This document shows positions 35,049-44,013 of a DNA stretch of 64,000 nt, in pieces. Made by a program: the position numbers and the translations under genes. The first letter of the stretch is position 1. Every line of letters starts with the position of its first letter. Source of the DNA: Chryseobacterium sp. PMSZPI (GTDB lineage: Bacteria; Bacteroidota; Bacteroidia; Flavobacteriales; Weeksellaceae); assembly GCF_002835665.1 (NCBI RefSeq), contig NZ_PIZV01000006.1, positions 80,251 through 144,250 of the forward strand, written 5' to 3'. The notes under the pieces were generated by a model. That model had not been told where the DNA came from, made no database searches, and saw only the letters and a program-made list of their open reading frames with translations.

Positions 35049-35663
35049 TTAATGTTTTCTCAACGAGTTTTTAATAACAGTAGTTAGAAAATCAATCGCT
35101 ACGGAATTCTGTTTCATATTGGGGATAATAAGATCGGCTTCATTTTTTGATGGCTCGATGAATTCCTGGTGCATTGGTTTCAAAGTCGTCTGATAGCGGT
35201 GTAATACCTCGCTCAGATCTCTTCCTCTTTCCTGGGTATCTCTTCTGATCCTCCTGATCAGTCTTTCGTCAGAATCTGCATGAACGAATACTTTCAGGTC
35301 AAATTCTTTCAATAATTCTTTATTGGTAAGAACTAAAATTCCTTCTACTACCAATACGTTTTTAGGTTCTACAGTGACATGATCCCCTGTTCTGGAATGT
35401 GTTACAAAGCTATAAATCGGCTGTTCTATCGGCTCATTATTTTTTAAAGCTTTAACGTGTTTTATCAGTAATTCAAAATCGATGGACTTCGGATGATCAT
35501 AATTTAAAGCCTCTCTTTCTGTCAGGGTAAGATTTTGATTATCATGATAATAATTATCCTGAGAAAGGATATTCATTCCCTCAATATCAAGCTGCTGAAG
35601 TATCTTGTCAACAACTGTAGTTTTGCCGGATCCTGTACCACCGGCAATTCCTATTACAAGCAT
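35049..35663 (-). CDS. udk: Uridine kinase
   Basis: A 204-residue P-loop kinase: GIAGGTGSGKTT at the N-terminus is the Walker A, QDNYYHDNQNLT and NYDHPKSIDFELL are the nucleoside-binding motifs, and RRIRRDTQERGRDL is the lid. It phosphorylates uridine and cytidine with ATP or GTP for pyrimidine salvage. A TATATTTG box lies 27 bases upstream. Operon with the FtsB-like gene. Confidence 0.94.
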   Translation of the reverse strand: MLVIGIAGGTGSGKTTVVDKILQQLDIEGMNILSQDNYYHDNQNLTLTEREALNYDHPKSIDFELLIKHVKALKNNEPIEQPIYSFVTHSRTGDHVTVEPKNVLVVEGILVLTNKELLKEFDLKVFVHADSDERLIRRIRRDTQERGRDLSEVLHRYQTTLKPMHQEFIEPSKNEADLIIPNMKQNSVAIDFLTTVIKNSLRKH

Positions 35664-35689
35664 TCTTTTTTGTTTCTTTATAGTTGGTA

Positions 35690-35697
35690 CAAATATA
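35690..35697 (-). promoter_or_regulatory. -7 box TATATTTG of udk
   Basis: CAAATATA on the + strand, 27 bases upstream of the ATG. Confidence 0.5.
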
Positions 35698-35840
35698 CTA
35701 TTTTAGATAAAATGTGGCAATGTAAGAATATTGAGAAATTAAAAGATTAAAGCATTTAAAGGTTAAAAGATTTACAGGAAAATCACGAGCCTTTGTTATT
35801 TATCTTTTATTACTCAATTTTCATCTCCGAATTTAATAAA

Positions 35841-35867
35841 AAAACCGACAATATATTTGCCGGTTTT
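35841..35867 (-). terminator. Terminator of the CNNM-clpS operon
   Basis: A stem AAAACCG with further pairs through a U-G wobble, A/T-rich on both sides, directly after the clpS stop. Confidence 0.75.
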
Positions 35868-35872
35868 TTATT

Positions 35873-36178
35873 TTATACGATTTCGCTGGTTAATTCCCTT
35901 GAAATTAATTTTTCATGCATAGGCTTCAGAAGATCCATTGAGCCTGTTTTTACAGTGCATTTACCTTTATAATGGACAAGAATCGTGCACTGCTCTGCCT
36001 GTTCCAATGTGTGCTTACAGATTTCGATCAGAGAGTCTATCACATAATCAAAGGTATGGATATCGTCGTTATGCAATACAAGTTTGTACACATCATCCGT
36101 ATCATCCAGTACAAGGACTTCCTCCTCGTATTGACGTTTGGGATTCTCGTAATCTTTTATACTATTATAAAAATTCAT
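35873..36178 (-). CDS. clpS: ATP-dependent Clp protease adaptor ClpS
   Basis: A 101-residue protein with the ClpS core: YKLVLHNDDIHTFDYVIDSL (the NDD-x-HTF substrate-binding motif), EQAEQCTILVHYKGKCTV and LLKPMHEKLISRELTSEI. ClpS docks on the ClpA-type unfoldase and delivers N-degron substrates. It begins 12 bp after the stop of the CNNM/CorC gene. Confidence 0.9.
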   Translation of the reverse strand: MNFYNSIKDYENPKRQYEEEVLVLDDTDDVYKLVLHNDDIHTFDYVIDSLIEICKHTLEQAEQCTILVHYKGKCTVKTGSMDLLKPMHEKLISRELTSEIV

Positions 36179-36190
36179 TCTTAGTTGTTT

Positions 36191-37549
36191 TTAAACTTCA
36201 CCAATTTTATCGGCTAAATGGTCAATAGCATTGGGTTCCTGATACACCAATTCAACGAGCTCTACACTCTTATTATTCATTTTCAGGATTTTAAAATGAT
36301 AATTATCAAGGTCAAATTCCTGATTTTCTTCCGGAATCTCTTCTAATTCATAAAGAATAAATCCGGCTAACGAGTTGTATTCGCTTTCTTCTGAAAGAGG
36401 CAGTTTCTTAGGTAAGAATTCATTGATTTCATCCAACGGCTGAGTAGCCTGTACCCAATAGGTATTATCCGCTATTTTATCAACGATCTTTTCTTCATCA
36501 TCTTCTTCATCCTGAATTTCCCCTACCAGCTCTTCAAGAATATCTTCCAGAGTGATAATTCCTTCAGTTCCTCCAAATTCGTCAATAACAATAGCGATGT
36601 GTTGTTTTTTTAACTGGAAAGTTTTCAATAAATCTGAAACTTTTTTGCTTTCCACTACGAAAAAGGCATCACGCATCAGATCTTTAAGGTCCTCATGATC
36701 CAGATCGCCTTTTCTTTTGACAAATTCTCTTATAATTTCCTTGGTATAGAAAATTCCGATAACATTGTCAATAGAATCAATATATACAGGGATACGGGAA
36801 TAACCGCTGTCCATAATTTTATTGATGATATCGTTCACATCTTCTTCAAAGTCGATGGAAGTAATATTCTGTCTTGGAACCATGATTTGTTTAGCAGAAT
36901 GATCTGTAAAATCAAATGCATTTTTAATGATCTCATAGTTTTCTTCTTCAATCTCTCCACTATCAGCACTTTGTTTTACCAAAAGCTGAAGCTCTTCTGT
37001 TGAGTGAATCTCCTGTTCAGAAGCCGGATGTATTTTTATCAGTCTTAAAAAGCCATTAGACATGGAGTTCATCAACCAGATAAACGGCTTAAAAATCGTA
37101 TAAAAAACCCTTAATGGAACTGCAGTTGCCATCGTTGTAGATTCTGATTTTCTGATCGCTATTGATTTTGGAATAAGCTCACCAAAAACAATATGCATAA
37201 TTGTAATTAAAACAAAGCTGATCACCAGAGAAACTGAGGTAACCGTAGCCTGGCTCATTTCAAAATTAAGTGAGTGAAAAATATTTTCCACGATATGATG
37301 TAAAGCACTTTCCCCTACCCAACCTAGAGCAAGAGAGGCTAAAGTAATCCCTAATTGCGTTGCAGAAAGGTATTCATCCAGATGTTTGATGATATGTTCT
37401 GCTTGTTTTGCCATAGAGTCGCCCTCTGCGGCTTTTAATTGAATTTGTGAGTAACGAACTTTAACAATTGAAAATTCTGCGGCTACGAAGAAGCCATTTA
37501 GTAAAACAAGAAATAAGGCCAGCAAAAGCCTGACTATGTCCGAGTCCAT
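36191..37549 (-). CDS. Hemolysin/CNNM-CorC family membrane protein
   Basis: A 452-residue protein of the DUF21-CBS-CorC plan. Residues 1-200 are the CNNM transmembrane domain (LLLALFLVLLNGFFVAAEFSIVKVR, GITLASLALGWVGE), 215-335 a CBS pair (IMVPRQNITSID, GYSRIPVYIDSIDNVIGI, VIDEFGGTEGIITLEDILEE) and 360-440 a CorC/HlyC domain. Homologues handle Mg2+/Co2+ efflux; true haemolytic activity is doubtful. It leads clpS and has its own -7 box. Confidence 0.9.
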   Translation of the reverse strand: MDSDIVRLLLALFLVLLNGFFVAAEFSIVKVRYSQIQLKAAEGDSMAKQAEHIIKHLDEYLSATQLGITLASLALGWVGESALHHIVENIFHSLNFEMSQATVTSVSLVISFVLITIMHIVFGELIPKSIAIRKSESTTMATAVPLRVFYTIFKPFIWLMNSMSNGFLRLIKIHPASEQEIHSTEELQLLVKQSADSGEIEEENYEIIKNAFDFTDHSAKQIMVPRQNITSIDFEEDVNDIINKIMDSGYSRIPVYIDSIDNVIGIFYTKEIIREFVKRKGDLDHEDLKDLMRDAFFVVESKKVSDLLKTFQLKKQHIAIVIDEFGGTEGIITLEDILEELVGEIQDEEDDEEKIVDKIADNTYWVQATQPLDEINEFLPKKLPLSEESEYNSLAGFILYELEEIPEENQEFDLDNYHFKILKMNNKSVELVELVYQEPNAIDHLADKIGEV

Positions 37550-37577
37550 TTAGAAGTTGTATAAATTTTATTAAGTA

Positions 37578-37585
37578 CAAAGATA
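37578..37585 (-). promoter_or_regulatory. -7 box TATCTTTG of the CNNM-clpS operon
   Basis: CAAAGATA on the + strand, 29 bases upstream of the ATG. Confidence 0.5.
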
Positions 37586-37774
37586 TGTAAAATATAAATA
37601 ACCTGAATCCGCTTCTAATAACTTATTTCAATGAAGGTTATTTGGGAAGAAAAACAAGTCTTTAAAATATTGCTATTTTCTCACAAAAAAAATAATTGAT
37701 CATCTACTTCATTTTTAAGAAAAGAAGAGACTTTAGACTAACGAGCAGCTTTTTTTAACTTTTTCATCCATAAA

Positions 37775-37801
37775 AAAAGCACCGACGCTGTCGATGCTTT
37801 T
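37775..37801 (-). terminator. Terminator of the ATP synthase operon
   Basis: A 12-bp stem AAAAGCACCGAC with a GCT loop and one wobble pair, U-run in the minus direction, 22 bases after atpG. Confidence 0.85.
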
Positions 37802-37822
37802 GTAGTATGTTAAAATAATTCT

Positions 37823-38686
37823 TTACGAATTTTTCAAAGCTTCTGCTCCTGAAACAATCTCTAAGATTTCGTTTGTAATAGCAGCTTGTCTCGCTTTGTT
37901 GTAGAAGATCACAAGATCATTCTTTAAAGCTTGAGCGTTATCTGTCGCCTTGTGCATTGCAGTCATTCTCGCTCCGTGTTCAGATGCAACTGAGTCTAAG
38001 ATTGCTTTGAAGATCTGAGTTTTGATAGACTTTGGAATTAAGTTATCCAAGATCTCAGCTCTGTTCGGTTCAAAGATATAATCTGTTTCAACCTGTGGCT
38101 CTGTATTTTCAGGCATTGAGATTGGAAGCACTTGTTCTGTAGTTACTTCCTGAGTCGCTGCATTAACGAATTTATTGTAGATAACATAAACTTCGTCAAA
38201 TTTCCCTTCTATGAAACTCGTCATTACTCCTTCAGTAATATGAGCAACAGTATCAAAGTTCAGATTATCATAAACAGAACTTCCATTAGCATATACTGAA
38301 CGGCTTTTTCTTACAGCATCGTATACTTTTTTACCTACAGGAAGAACTTCAATCTCATACTGAGATTTGTCCTGAAACTGAAGGTTAAGCTCTTTTACAA
38401 TTGAAGAGTTAAAAGCTCCCGCAAGACCTCTGTTTGAAGTAACAGCGATGAAAAGTATTCTTTTAACCTCTCTTTTCTGAGCATATACAGAAACTTGATC
38501 AGGATCTGAGCTAGAATTTACATTCTGGATAAGCTCCTGTAATTTTTCAGAATAAGGTCTTAACATTACAATTGCATCTTGTGCTTTTTTAAGTTTCGCT
38601 GCCGAAACCATTTTCATAGCACGTGTAATCTGCATTGTAGATGAAATTGACGTAATTCTGCCTCGTATTTCTTTTAAGTTTGCCAT
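37823..38686 (-). CDS. atpG: ATP synthase F1 gamma subunit
   Basis: A 287-residue central-stalk subunit. The N-terminal RGRITSISSTMQITRAMKMVSAAKLKKAQ and the C-terminal ASEHGARMTAMHKATDNAQALKN form the coiled-coil shaft that rotates in the alpha/beta hexamer. Last gene of the operon; a 77-bp spacer with an inverted repeat separates it from atpA. The beta and epsilon genes are absent here, as usual in Bacteroidetes where they form a separate unit. Confidence 0.96.
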   Translation of the reverse strand: MANLKEIRGRITSISSTMQITRAMKMVSAAKLKKAQDAIVMLRPYSEKLQELIQNVNSSSDPDQVSVYAQKREVKRILFIAVTSNRGLAGAFNSSIVKELNLQFQDKSQYEIEVLPVGKKVYDAVRKSRSVYANGSSVYDNLNFDTVAHITEGVMTSFIEGKFDEVYVIYNKFVNAATQEVTTEQVLPISMPENTEPQVETDYIFEPNRAEILDNLIPKSIKTQIFKAILDSVASEHGARMTAMHKATDNAQALKNDLVIFYNKARQAAITNEILEIVSGAEALKNS

Positions 38687-38715
38687 TAATTTGGGTTCAA
38701 AGTTTAAGGTCTAAA

Positions 38716-38752
38716 GTTTAAGGCTTAAAACACTATATTTTAAACCTTAAAC
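38716..38752 (-). other. Hairpin in the atpA-atpG spacer
   Basis: GTTTAAGGCTTAAAA pairs with its near-complement 38738-38752 (one wobble). It sits among repeated GTTTAAGG/AAAGTTTAAGG words. A weak intraoperonic processing or attenuation site is possible. Confidence 0.4.
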
Positions 38753-38763
38753 ATTGAATTTTT

Positions 38764-40341
38764 TTAGTTGTATTTAGAAGCTAAATCGTTAGCTGCCTGC
38801 TTAAGAACACCTGTAATATCGTTATCGATTTTTCCAGCTTTGATCGCAGCCATTGTATCTGGGTGCTTAGATCTTAGGAATTCGATATATTCGATTTGGA
38901 ATTCTTTTACTTTGTTCAATGGAACATTTCTTAGTAAGTTCTCAGTTCCTGCGTAGATCATAGCAACTTGGCTATCTACAGGAAGTGGAGAGTTCACTGG
39001 CTGCTTAAGGATCTCAACGTTTCTTTCTCCTTTAGAGATTACTGCTAACGTTGAAGCATCAAGGTCAGAACCGAATTTCGCGAACGCTTCTAGTTCTTTA
39101 TATTGAGCCTGGTCAAGCTTCAATGTACCAGATACTTTTTTCATTGATTTGATCTGAGCGTTACCTCCTACCCTTGATACAGAAATACCTACGTTGATCG
39201 CAGGACGAACCCCTGAGTTGAATAGATCAGACTCCAAGAAGATCTGTCCGTCTGTAATAGAGATTACGTTAGTTGGGATATATGCAGAAACGTCACCAGC
39301 CTGAGTTTCGATGATTGGAAGTGCCGTTAATGAACCACCACCTTTTACAATTGGTCTAAGAGATTCTGGCAAGTCGTTCATTTGCTTAGCGATGTTATCA
39401 TCAGCAATTACTTTTGCAGCTCTTTCCAATAGTCTTGAGTGAAGATAGAAAACGTCTCCAGGATAAGCTTCACGACCCGGTGGTCTTCTTAAAAGTAGAG
39501 AAAGCTCACGGTAAGCAACAGCTTGTTTAGATAAATCATCATAAACGATAAGTGCTGGTCTACCTGTATCTCTGAAGAACTCACCGATAGCAGCACCTGC
39601 CATCGCAGAGTATACCTGCATTGGAACCGGATCTGATGCGTTCGCAGCAACAATTACAGTATATGCTAAAGCTCCTTTATCAGAAAGAGTTTTAACGATT
39701 TGTGCTACTGTAGAAGCTTTCTGCCCGATAGCAACATATATACAATATACTGGTTTACCAGCATCAAAGAATTCTTTTTGGTTGATGATCGTATCGATCG
39801 CAACAGTAGTTTTACCTGTTTGTCTGTCACCGATGATAAGCTCTCTTTGTCCTCTTCCTACAGGGATCATAGAGTCGATCGCAACGATACCTGATTGTAA
39901 AGGCTCAGTTACCGGTTGTCTGTAGATAACTCCAGGAGCTTTTCTTTCCAATGGCATTTCGTATAAATCCCCAGTAATAGGACCTTTACCATCGATAGGG
40001 TTACCAAGAGTATCCACTACTCTTCCTAACATTCCTTCTCCTACTTTGATAGAAGAGATTCTGTTTGTTCTTCTTACTGTATCCCCTTCTTTTACTAATT
40101 TACTTTCACCTAATAAAGCAACCCCTACGTTGTCTTCTTCAAGGTTAAGTACAATACCTTCTACATCACTAGAAAATTTCACCAACTCTCCGTATTGTAC
40201 GTTTTCTAACCCGTATACACGAGCAATACCATCACCGATGGTTAAAACTGTACCTACTTCCTCAACGTTGGATTGAGTATCGAAGTTGGCCAATTGTTGT
40301 TTTAAGATCGCAGATACTTCTGCCGGATTTATTTCTGCCAT
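38764..40341 (-). CDS. atpA: ATP synthase F1 alpha subunit
   Basis: A 525-residue subunit. The non-catalytic nucleotide site has [15 protein letters not shown] (P-loop) and [41 protein letters not shown] and [11 protein letters not shown] carry the arginine that completes the catalytic site of beta. It starts 17 bp after the atpH stop. Confidence 0.97.
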   Translation of the reverse strand: MAEINPAEVSAILKQQLANFDTQSNVEEVGTVLTIGDGIARVYGLENVQYGELVKFSSDVEGIVLNLEEDNVGVALLGESKLVKEGDTVRRTNRISSIKVGEGMLGRVVDTLGNPIDGKGPITGDLYEMPLERKAPGVIYRQPVTEPLQSGIVAIDSMIPVGRGQRELIIGDRQTGKTTVAIDTIINQKEFFDAGKPVYCIYVAIGQKASTVAQIVKTLSDKGALAYTVIVAANASDPVPMQVYSAMAGAAIGEFFRDTGRPALIVYDDLSKQAVAYRELSLLLRRPPGREAYPGDVFYLHSRLLERAAKVIADDNIAKQMNDLPESLRPIVKGGGSLTALPIIETQAGDVSAYIPTNVISITDGQIFLESDLFNSGVRPAINVGISVSRVGGNAQIKSMKKVSGTLKLDQAQYKELEAFAKFGSDLDASTLAVISKGERNVEILKQPVNSPLPVDSQVAMIYAGTENLLRNVPLNKVKEFQIEYIEFLRSKHPDTMAAIKAGKIDNDITGVLKQAANDLASKYN

Positions 40342-40357
40342 TGTATGGTTGTTTTTC

Positions 40358-40897
40358 TTAATTTAATTGGAAATCTTTTTTAACTTGATTAAGTTTAGTC
40401 TTTACAGACGCATCTACCTGTTGGTCACCTACTCTTAGAACATATCCTCCAAGAATTTCAGGTTTTACATTCACTGTTAGATCAAAGTTTGAATCAGCAT
40501 TTACAAGATTTGTTGATCTTAAAATCTGATCAAGGTTTTCTTTTGAAAGTGGAGTTGCTGTAGTAAGCGTTACTCTTTGTACACCGCTAAGATCTTCAAC
40601 TTTATTGATGAATTCCTGAGCAATGTTTTTCAATTGGTTCTCACGCCCGTGCTTGATCACTAATCTGATCAGGTTTTGAGAAGAAACAGATAAACCTTTG
40701 AAAATTTCGTTTGCTACTTCTATTTTCTTTTTAGAATCGATGTAAGGTGTAAGGAAAAACTTGTTTAAATCTTTAGATTCAGCCATTACCTTTACTACAT
40801 CTTTCATTTCTGAAAATACAGTAGCCGTTTGACCTGCTTCATTGGTGAAGTCAAGTAAACCTTGTGCGTATCTTTTAGCTACTTTAGATGTAAGCAT
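40358..40897 (-). CDS. atpH: ATP synthase F1 delta subunit
   Basis: A 179-residue OSCP/delta protein: [19 protein letters not shown] at the start, a six-helix N-domain, and [18 protein letters not shown] followed by [20 protein letters not shown]. It joins the peripheral stalk (b) to the top of F1. The next gene upstream, atpF, ends 2 bp before it. Confidence 0.94.
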   Translation of the reverse strand: MLTSKVAKRYAQGLLDFTNEAGQTATVFSEMKDVVKVMAESKDLNKFFLTPYIDSKKKIEVANEIFKGLSVSSQNLIRLVIKHGRENQLKNIAQEFINKVEDLSGVQRVTLTTATPLSKENLDQILRSTNLVNADSNFDLTVNVKPEILGGYVLRVGDQQVDASVKTKLNQVKKDFQLN

Positions 40898-40899
40898 TC

Positions 40900-41397
40900 T
40901 TAGTTAAGGTTTGATTTGTTTAAATAATTTTGAACTAATTCGTTTTGAGCTTCGCTGTTGTCTAATTTTTGTTTCAAGATAGACTCAGCAATGTTCACAG
41001 ATAAAGTACCGATTTGAGTTTTGATATCTGCCATTGCAGCATTTTTCTCAGCCTGGATAGTCTGCTTAGCAGCTTCGATCAATTTGTCTCCTTCAGATTT
41101 AGCAGCATCTTTAGCTTCTCCTACGATTCTGTCCTTAATTTCTCTAGCTTCTTTAAGGATAGCATCTCTTTCGATTTTAGCTTCACGAATGATTCTTTCG
41201 TTATCCTCTTTTAAAGTTTCCATTTCTTTTCTAGCCAATTTAGCTTGATTAAGAGCGTCAACAATAGAAGTTTCTCTGTCGTTAATAGACTTTAAAATAG
41301 GTTTCCAAGCGAATTTACCTAACAGAAATAATAACGCTAGAAAAATAACAGACTGGATAATAAATAATCCTGATGAAAACTGATGAATTAATTCCAT
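40900..41397 (-). CDS. atpF: ATP synthase Fo b subunit
   Basis: A 165-residue peripheral-stalk subunit: one membrane helix (GLFIIQSVIFLALLFLLGKFAW) then a long charged coiled coil (SIVDALNQAKLARKEMETLK to the end). Only one b gene is present, so a homodimer is expected. Confidence 0.94.
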   Translation of the reverse strand: MELIHQFSSGLFIIQSVIFLALLFLLGKFAWKPILKSINDRETSIVDALNQAKLARKEMETLKEDNERIIREAKIERDAILKEAREIKDRIVGEAKDAAKSEGDKLIEAAKQTIQAEKNAAMADIKTQIGTLSVNIAESILKQKLDNSEAQNELVQNYLNKSNLN

Positions 41398-41433
41398 TAT
41401 ATAAATGTATAAATAATTATTACTTTTTTAAAT

Positions 41434-41470
41434 AATCATTACCTGCAACCAACCGTTGCAGATAATGATT
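41434..41470 (-). terminator. Strong hairpin directly after atpE (partial terminator or stabiliser)
   Basis: A 16-bp stem (AATCATTACCTGCAAC and its complement, one wobble in the minus RNA) with a 5-base loop, starting 9 bases after the atpE stop and followed by an A/U-rich but not pure U stretch. Operon genes atpF-atpG lie beyond, so it should not stop all transcripts. Confidence 0.6.
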
Positions 41471-41479
41471 TGATTTTAA

Positions 41480-41674
41480 TTAGTTTACTGCGAATAGAGC
41501 AGCAAACGCAACACCTTCTACAAGTGCAGCTGCGATAAGCATAGCTGTTTGGATTTTTCCAGATTGTTCAGGTTGTCTAGCGATAGCTTCAAGAGCAGCA
41601 GCTCCGATTTTACCAAGACCGATACCTACACCTAGTACTACGATACCAGCACCTACAATTTTAGGGATTTCCAT
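41480..41674 (-). CDS. atpE: ATP synthase Fo c subunit
   Basis: A 64-residue two-helix proteolipid. Helix 1 is Gly-rich (GAGIVVLGVGIGLGKIGAAAL), the loop is ARQPE, and helix 2 carries the ion-binding Glu in ALVEGVAFAALF. The residue after this Glu is Gly rather than Ser/Thr, and no Na+-type Gln is seen in helix 1, so proton coupling is expected. Followed directly by a strong hairpin, fitting the need for more copies of c. Confidence 0.95.
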   Translation of the reverse strand: MEIPKIVGAGIVVLGVGIGLGKIGAAALEAIARQPEQSGKIQTAMLIAAALVEGVAFAALFAVN

Positions 41675-41724
41675 AATATATAATTTTAAAAAATTTGTTT
41701 AAATACTATTAATTTTCAATTTGA

Positions 41725-42822
41725 TTAGTGAGCTGCGTGGTGTTCGTGCTCGTGCTCCTGCACCGCCATTCCGATAAACAAAGCTGATAACATTGTAAAG
41801 ATATAAGCTTGTAGGAACGCTACTAATACTTCCAATAAATAAATTACTAATGTCAAGAACGGGAATGCTACACCTGCAACAAAATTTTTGAATACATAGA
41901 TCAACCCGATCAAACTCATTACTACGATGTGACCTGCCGTCATGTTGGCAAAAAGTCGGATCATTAATGCAAATGGCTTAGTGATTGTTCCTAATAATTC
42001 GATAGGAAGCATGATCAATTTCATTGGCACTGGTACTCCCGGCATCCAGAAGATATGTTTCCAGTAATCTTTGTTAGCAGAGAATGTAGTAATTAAATAA
42101 GTAAGGATAGCCAGGAAGAATGTCATTGTAATATTACCTGTAACATTGATTCCGAAAGGCATTAATCCTAGAACGTTAAGGAAAAGAATAAAGAAGAATA
42201 CTGTTAATAAATAACCCATAAATCTTTTATACTTGTGTCCGATGTTCGGGATTGCTACTTCATCTCTTACGAAAATAATTAATGGCTCTAAAAATCTTGC
42301 AGCTCCTGTAGGAACAACAGATTTTTTATAAGACTTAGCCATTCCGGCAAACAATACCAACATAAAGATTGATACTAACAGAATGATAAGCACACTCTTC
42401 GTAATTGAAAGATCCAATGGCTTCACATTAGTAGGGTGTCCATCTTCTCCGATTGTCAAAGTTCCTGCTGCATCTGTCTTATAAATCTTTTCGTGGTGTA
42501 GCACATAAAAAGATCCATCTACTTCAGTTGGTTCACCATGCATGAAACCTTCTTTATTACTCATGAAAGCGTGGAAACCGTTATCATAGAAAATAACAGG
42601 AAGAGGGAAACCGATGTGGTGACCATCTTTGTCAACCATCAATGTGAAATCATGAGCATCCAATAAGTGATGATCGATGAATTCTTTGTTTTCTTTACTT
42701 ACTTTGTCTTTCTCTGAAAGCTCTTGAGCAGGAGCCGCCCCAGCAGTAGCCTCGCCGTGCTGTGCAGACACCAAGTTTAATACAAAAATACTGTAGAATA
42801 AAACTGCGAATTTCTTAAACAT
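41725..42822 (-). CDS. atpB: ATP synthase Fo a subunit with N-terminal extension
   Basis: A 365-residue protein from the ATG at 42822. It begins with a signal-like segment (MFKKFAVLFYSIFVLNLVSAQ) and an approximately 120-residue periplasmic extension rich in His and Asp (LLDAHDFTLMVDKDGHH), a Bacteroidetes trait. The C-terminal part has the membrane helices, with MIRLFANMTAGHIVVMSLIG holding the essential Arg of the proton half-channels, and ends in a His/Glu tail. A -7 box of its own lies 22 bases upstream. Confidence 0.94.
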   Translation of the reverse strand: MFKKFAVLFYSIFVLNLVSAQHGEATAGAAPAQELSEKDKVSKENKEFIDHHLLDAHDFTLMVDKDGHHIGFPLPVIFYDNGFHAFMSNKEGFMHGEPTEVDGSFYVLHHEKIYKTDAAGTLTIGEDGHPTNVKPLDLSITKSVLIILLVSIFMLVLFAGMAKSYKKSVVPTGAARFLEPLIIFVRDEVAIPNIGHKYKRFMGYLLTVFFFILFLNVLGLMPFGINVTGNITMTFFLAILTYLITTFSANKDYWKHIFWMPGVPVPMKLIMLPIELLGTITKPFALMIRLFANMTAGHIVVMSLIGLIYVFKNFVAGVAFPFLTLVIYLLEVLVAFLQAYIFTMLSALFIGMAVQEHEHEHHAAH

Positions 42823-42843
42823 TGATAGGTTTTTTTCGTTGTG

Positions 42844-42851
42844 CAAAAATA
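42844..42851 (-). promoter_or_regulatory. -7 box TATTTTTG before atpB
   Basis: CAAAAATA on the + strand in the 59-bp spacer between the DUF6168-like gene and atpB; a second, internal promoter. Confidence 0.45.
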
Positions 42852-42881
42852 TAATATTTTTTCTAGTTTCAATAAATAATT

Positions 42882-43253
42882 TTACTGTTTTTTATCATGA
42901 TTAATTAGCTTAATCGCATAGTACGTAAGCAGCGTTGTCAGGACAAAATATGGTATGATAAAATGAAATTTATAGCCCGGAATTGTTTCAAAGTTCAATT
43001 TTTTCCTGATTAAGTACATCAAACCGAATTTTAAAAGGATCAAACCGATAACAGATAATCCTAAAAATTCAGGAGCTACTCTATTGATCAGAATAATTAA
43101 AGTAATCATCATCATAAACATGACACTCAGGAAAAGATAAAATTTGATAATGATAATTTCATCCAGATGAAAAACAAATTTCCAAAGAGAAAAATGAATC
43201 AGGAATGTCAGGAAGAATAGAACTACAACAAGAATATTAGGATTAGATTTCAT
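42882..43253 (-). CDS. Small membrane protein at head of atp operon (DUF6168-like)
   Basis: A 123-residue protein with four membrane helices from the ATG at 43253 (MKSNPNILVVVLFFLTFLIHF). A GTG six codons upstream is possible. Position directly before atpB suggests a role like AtpI, helping c-ring or Mg2+ handling; flavobacterial relatives are labelled DUF6168. The family name is from memory and context, not checked. Confidence 0.7.
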   Translation of the reverse strand: MKSNPNILVVVLFFLTFLIHFSLWKFVFHLDEIIIIKFYLFLSVMFMMMITLIILINRVAPEFLGLSVIGLILLKFGLMYLIRKKLNFETIPGYKFHFIIPYFVLTTLLTYYAIKLINHDKKQ

Positions 43254-43306
43254 TCTAAAGTTTATTTTCACCCATGATATAAACCATGGTCTATTTTAAT
43301 TGATCG

Positions 43307-43314
43307 CAAAAATA
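43307..43314 (-). promoter_or_regulatory. -7 box TATTTTTG of the atp operon
   Basis: CAAAAATA on the + strand, about 54 bases upstream of the ATG of the first gene. Confidence 0.55.
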
Positions 43315-43700
43315 GACTTTTTCTATTGTATTATCGTATGATTTGATAATTATCATTTTTATCTATATATAATATGGTATATGCAAATCAAATAATCTGC
43401 TTGACACCGTATTGAAAAAAAATCAGAGAGTAAATTCTACTTTTCAAAAGAGCATTATTGATAATCAGATAATTAATTCTACTAACTTAATTCTATTTGG
43501 TCATTGACATTTATAAATCCAGACCTCTTAATTTATAAATATAGAGATTCATTGTTTTCAGTATAGAAAGAGGCTGCGTAAGTTTGCTCAACAAGAATAA
43601 AGGTTCTGCCTTATAAAATTTACTATACACCTAGGAATATATAGTGTCTGCTATTTGGACAGAATTAAATAGCTATCAAAAGAATTCCCTGATATAAAAT
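43315..43700. other. Spacer between the divergent atp operon and RiPP cassette
   Basis: About 390 AT-rich bases without a credible gene. The promoter of the RiPP precursor must lie here, but no exact TAnnTTTG box is found close to its start; the nearest approximations are around 43650. No further precursor-like frame was seen. Confidence 0.5.
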
Positions 43701-43730
43701 ATGGAGTTCAGTATTTTTAAAATTAATAAT

Positions 43731-43949
43731 ATGAAATTCAAATTCGATTTGAAATCAGATCTCAAAAAAATGGAAAAGCATTCTGATTCATTACAAGACA
43801 AATTCCTGAAAAACGAAATGAGTAAAACAATTAAAGGAGGAGGAGGCCCTCCTGAGGACCCTTATGATGAAGCGTGGTCTAATAACTGGTCGAACCTGGC
43901 ATGGCCTAATGCATGGTCAAACGGATGGAGAAATGGTATTAAGTGGTAG
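43731..43949 (+). CDS. Candidate RiPP precursor with five W-x-N motifs
   Basis: A 72-residue peptide from the ATG at 43731 (MKFKFDLKSDLKKMEK); a 10-codon longer start exists at 43701. The leader is charged and helical and ends FLKNEMSKTIKGG, like double-glycine leaders of Bacteroidetes natural-product precursors. The core after the glycines starts PPEDPYDEA and then carries W-S-N, W-S-N, W-P-N, W-S-N and W-R-N with Trp spaced 4, 5, 4, 4 residues apart, ending GIKW. Each W-x-N fits the three-residue pattern closed by cyclophane-forming radical SAM enzymes (aromatic C to beta-carbon of the third residue). The maturase gene follows 64 bp later. Bioactivity unknown. Confidence 0.8.
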   Translation: MKFKFDLKSDLKKMEKHSDSLQDKFLKNEMSKTIKGGGGPPEDPYDEAWSNNWSNLAWPNAWSNGWRNGIKW

Positions 43950-43968
43950 AAACTAAAAGCATCAATTT

Positions 43969-43992
43969 TGGGTCTGTTAAAAAACAGGCCCA
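43969..43992 (+). terminator. Attenuator-like hairpin between precursor and maturase
   Basis: Stem TGGGTCTGTT with AACAGGCCCA (one wobble), AAAA loop, then a short T-rich run TTTAAATT. Placed 19 bases after the precursor stop. Confidence 0.6.
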
Positions 43993-44013
43993 TTTAAATT
44001 AGAAAAAATAGAA

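Noticed and set aside
41480..41674. Sodium-type ATP synthase
   Set aside because: The c subunit has Gly after the ion-binding Glu and lacks the helix-1 Gln of Na+-binding rings.
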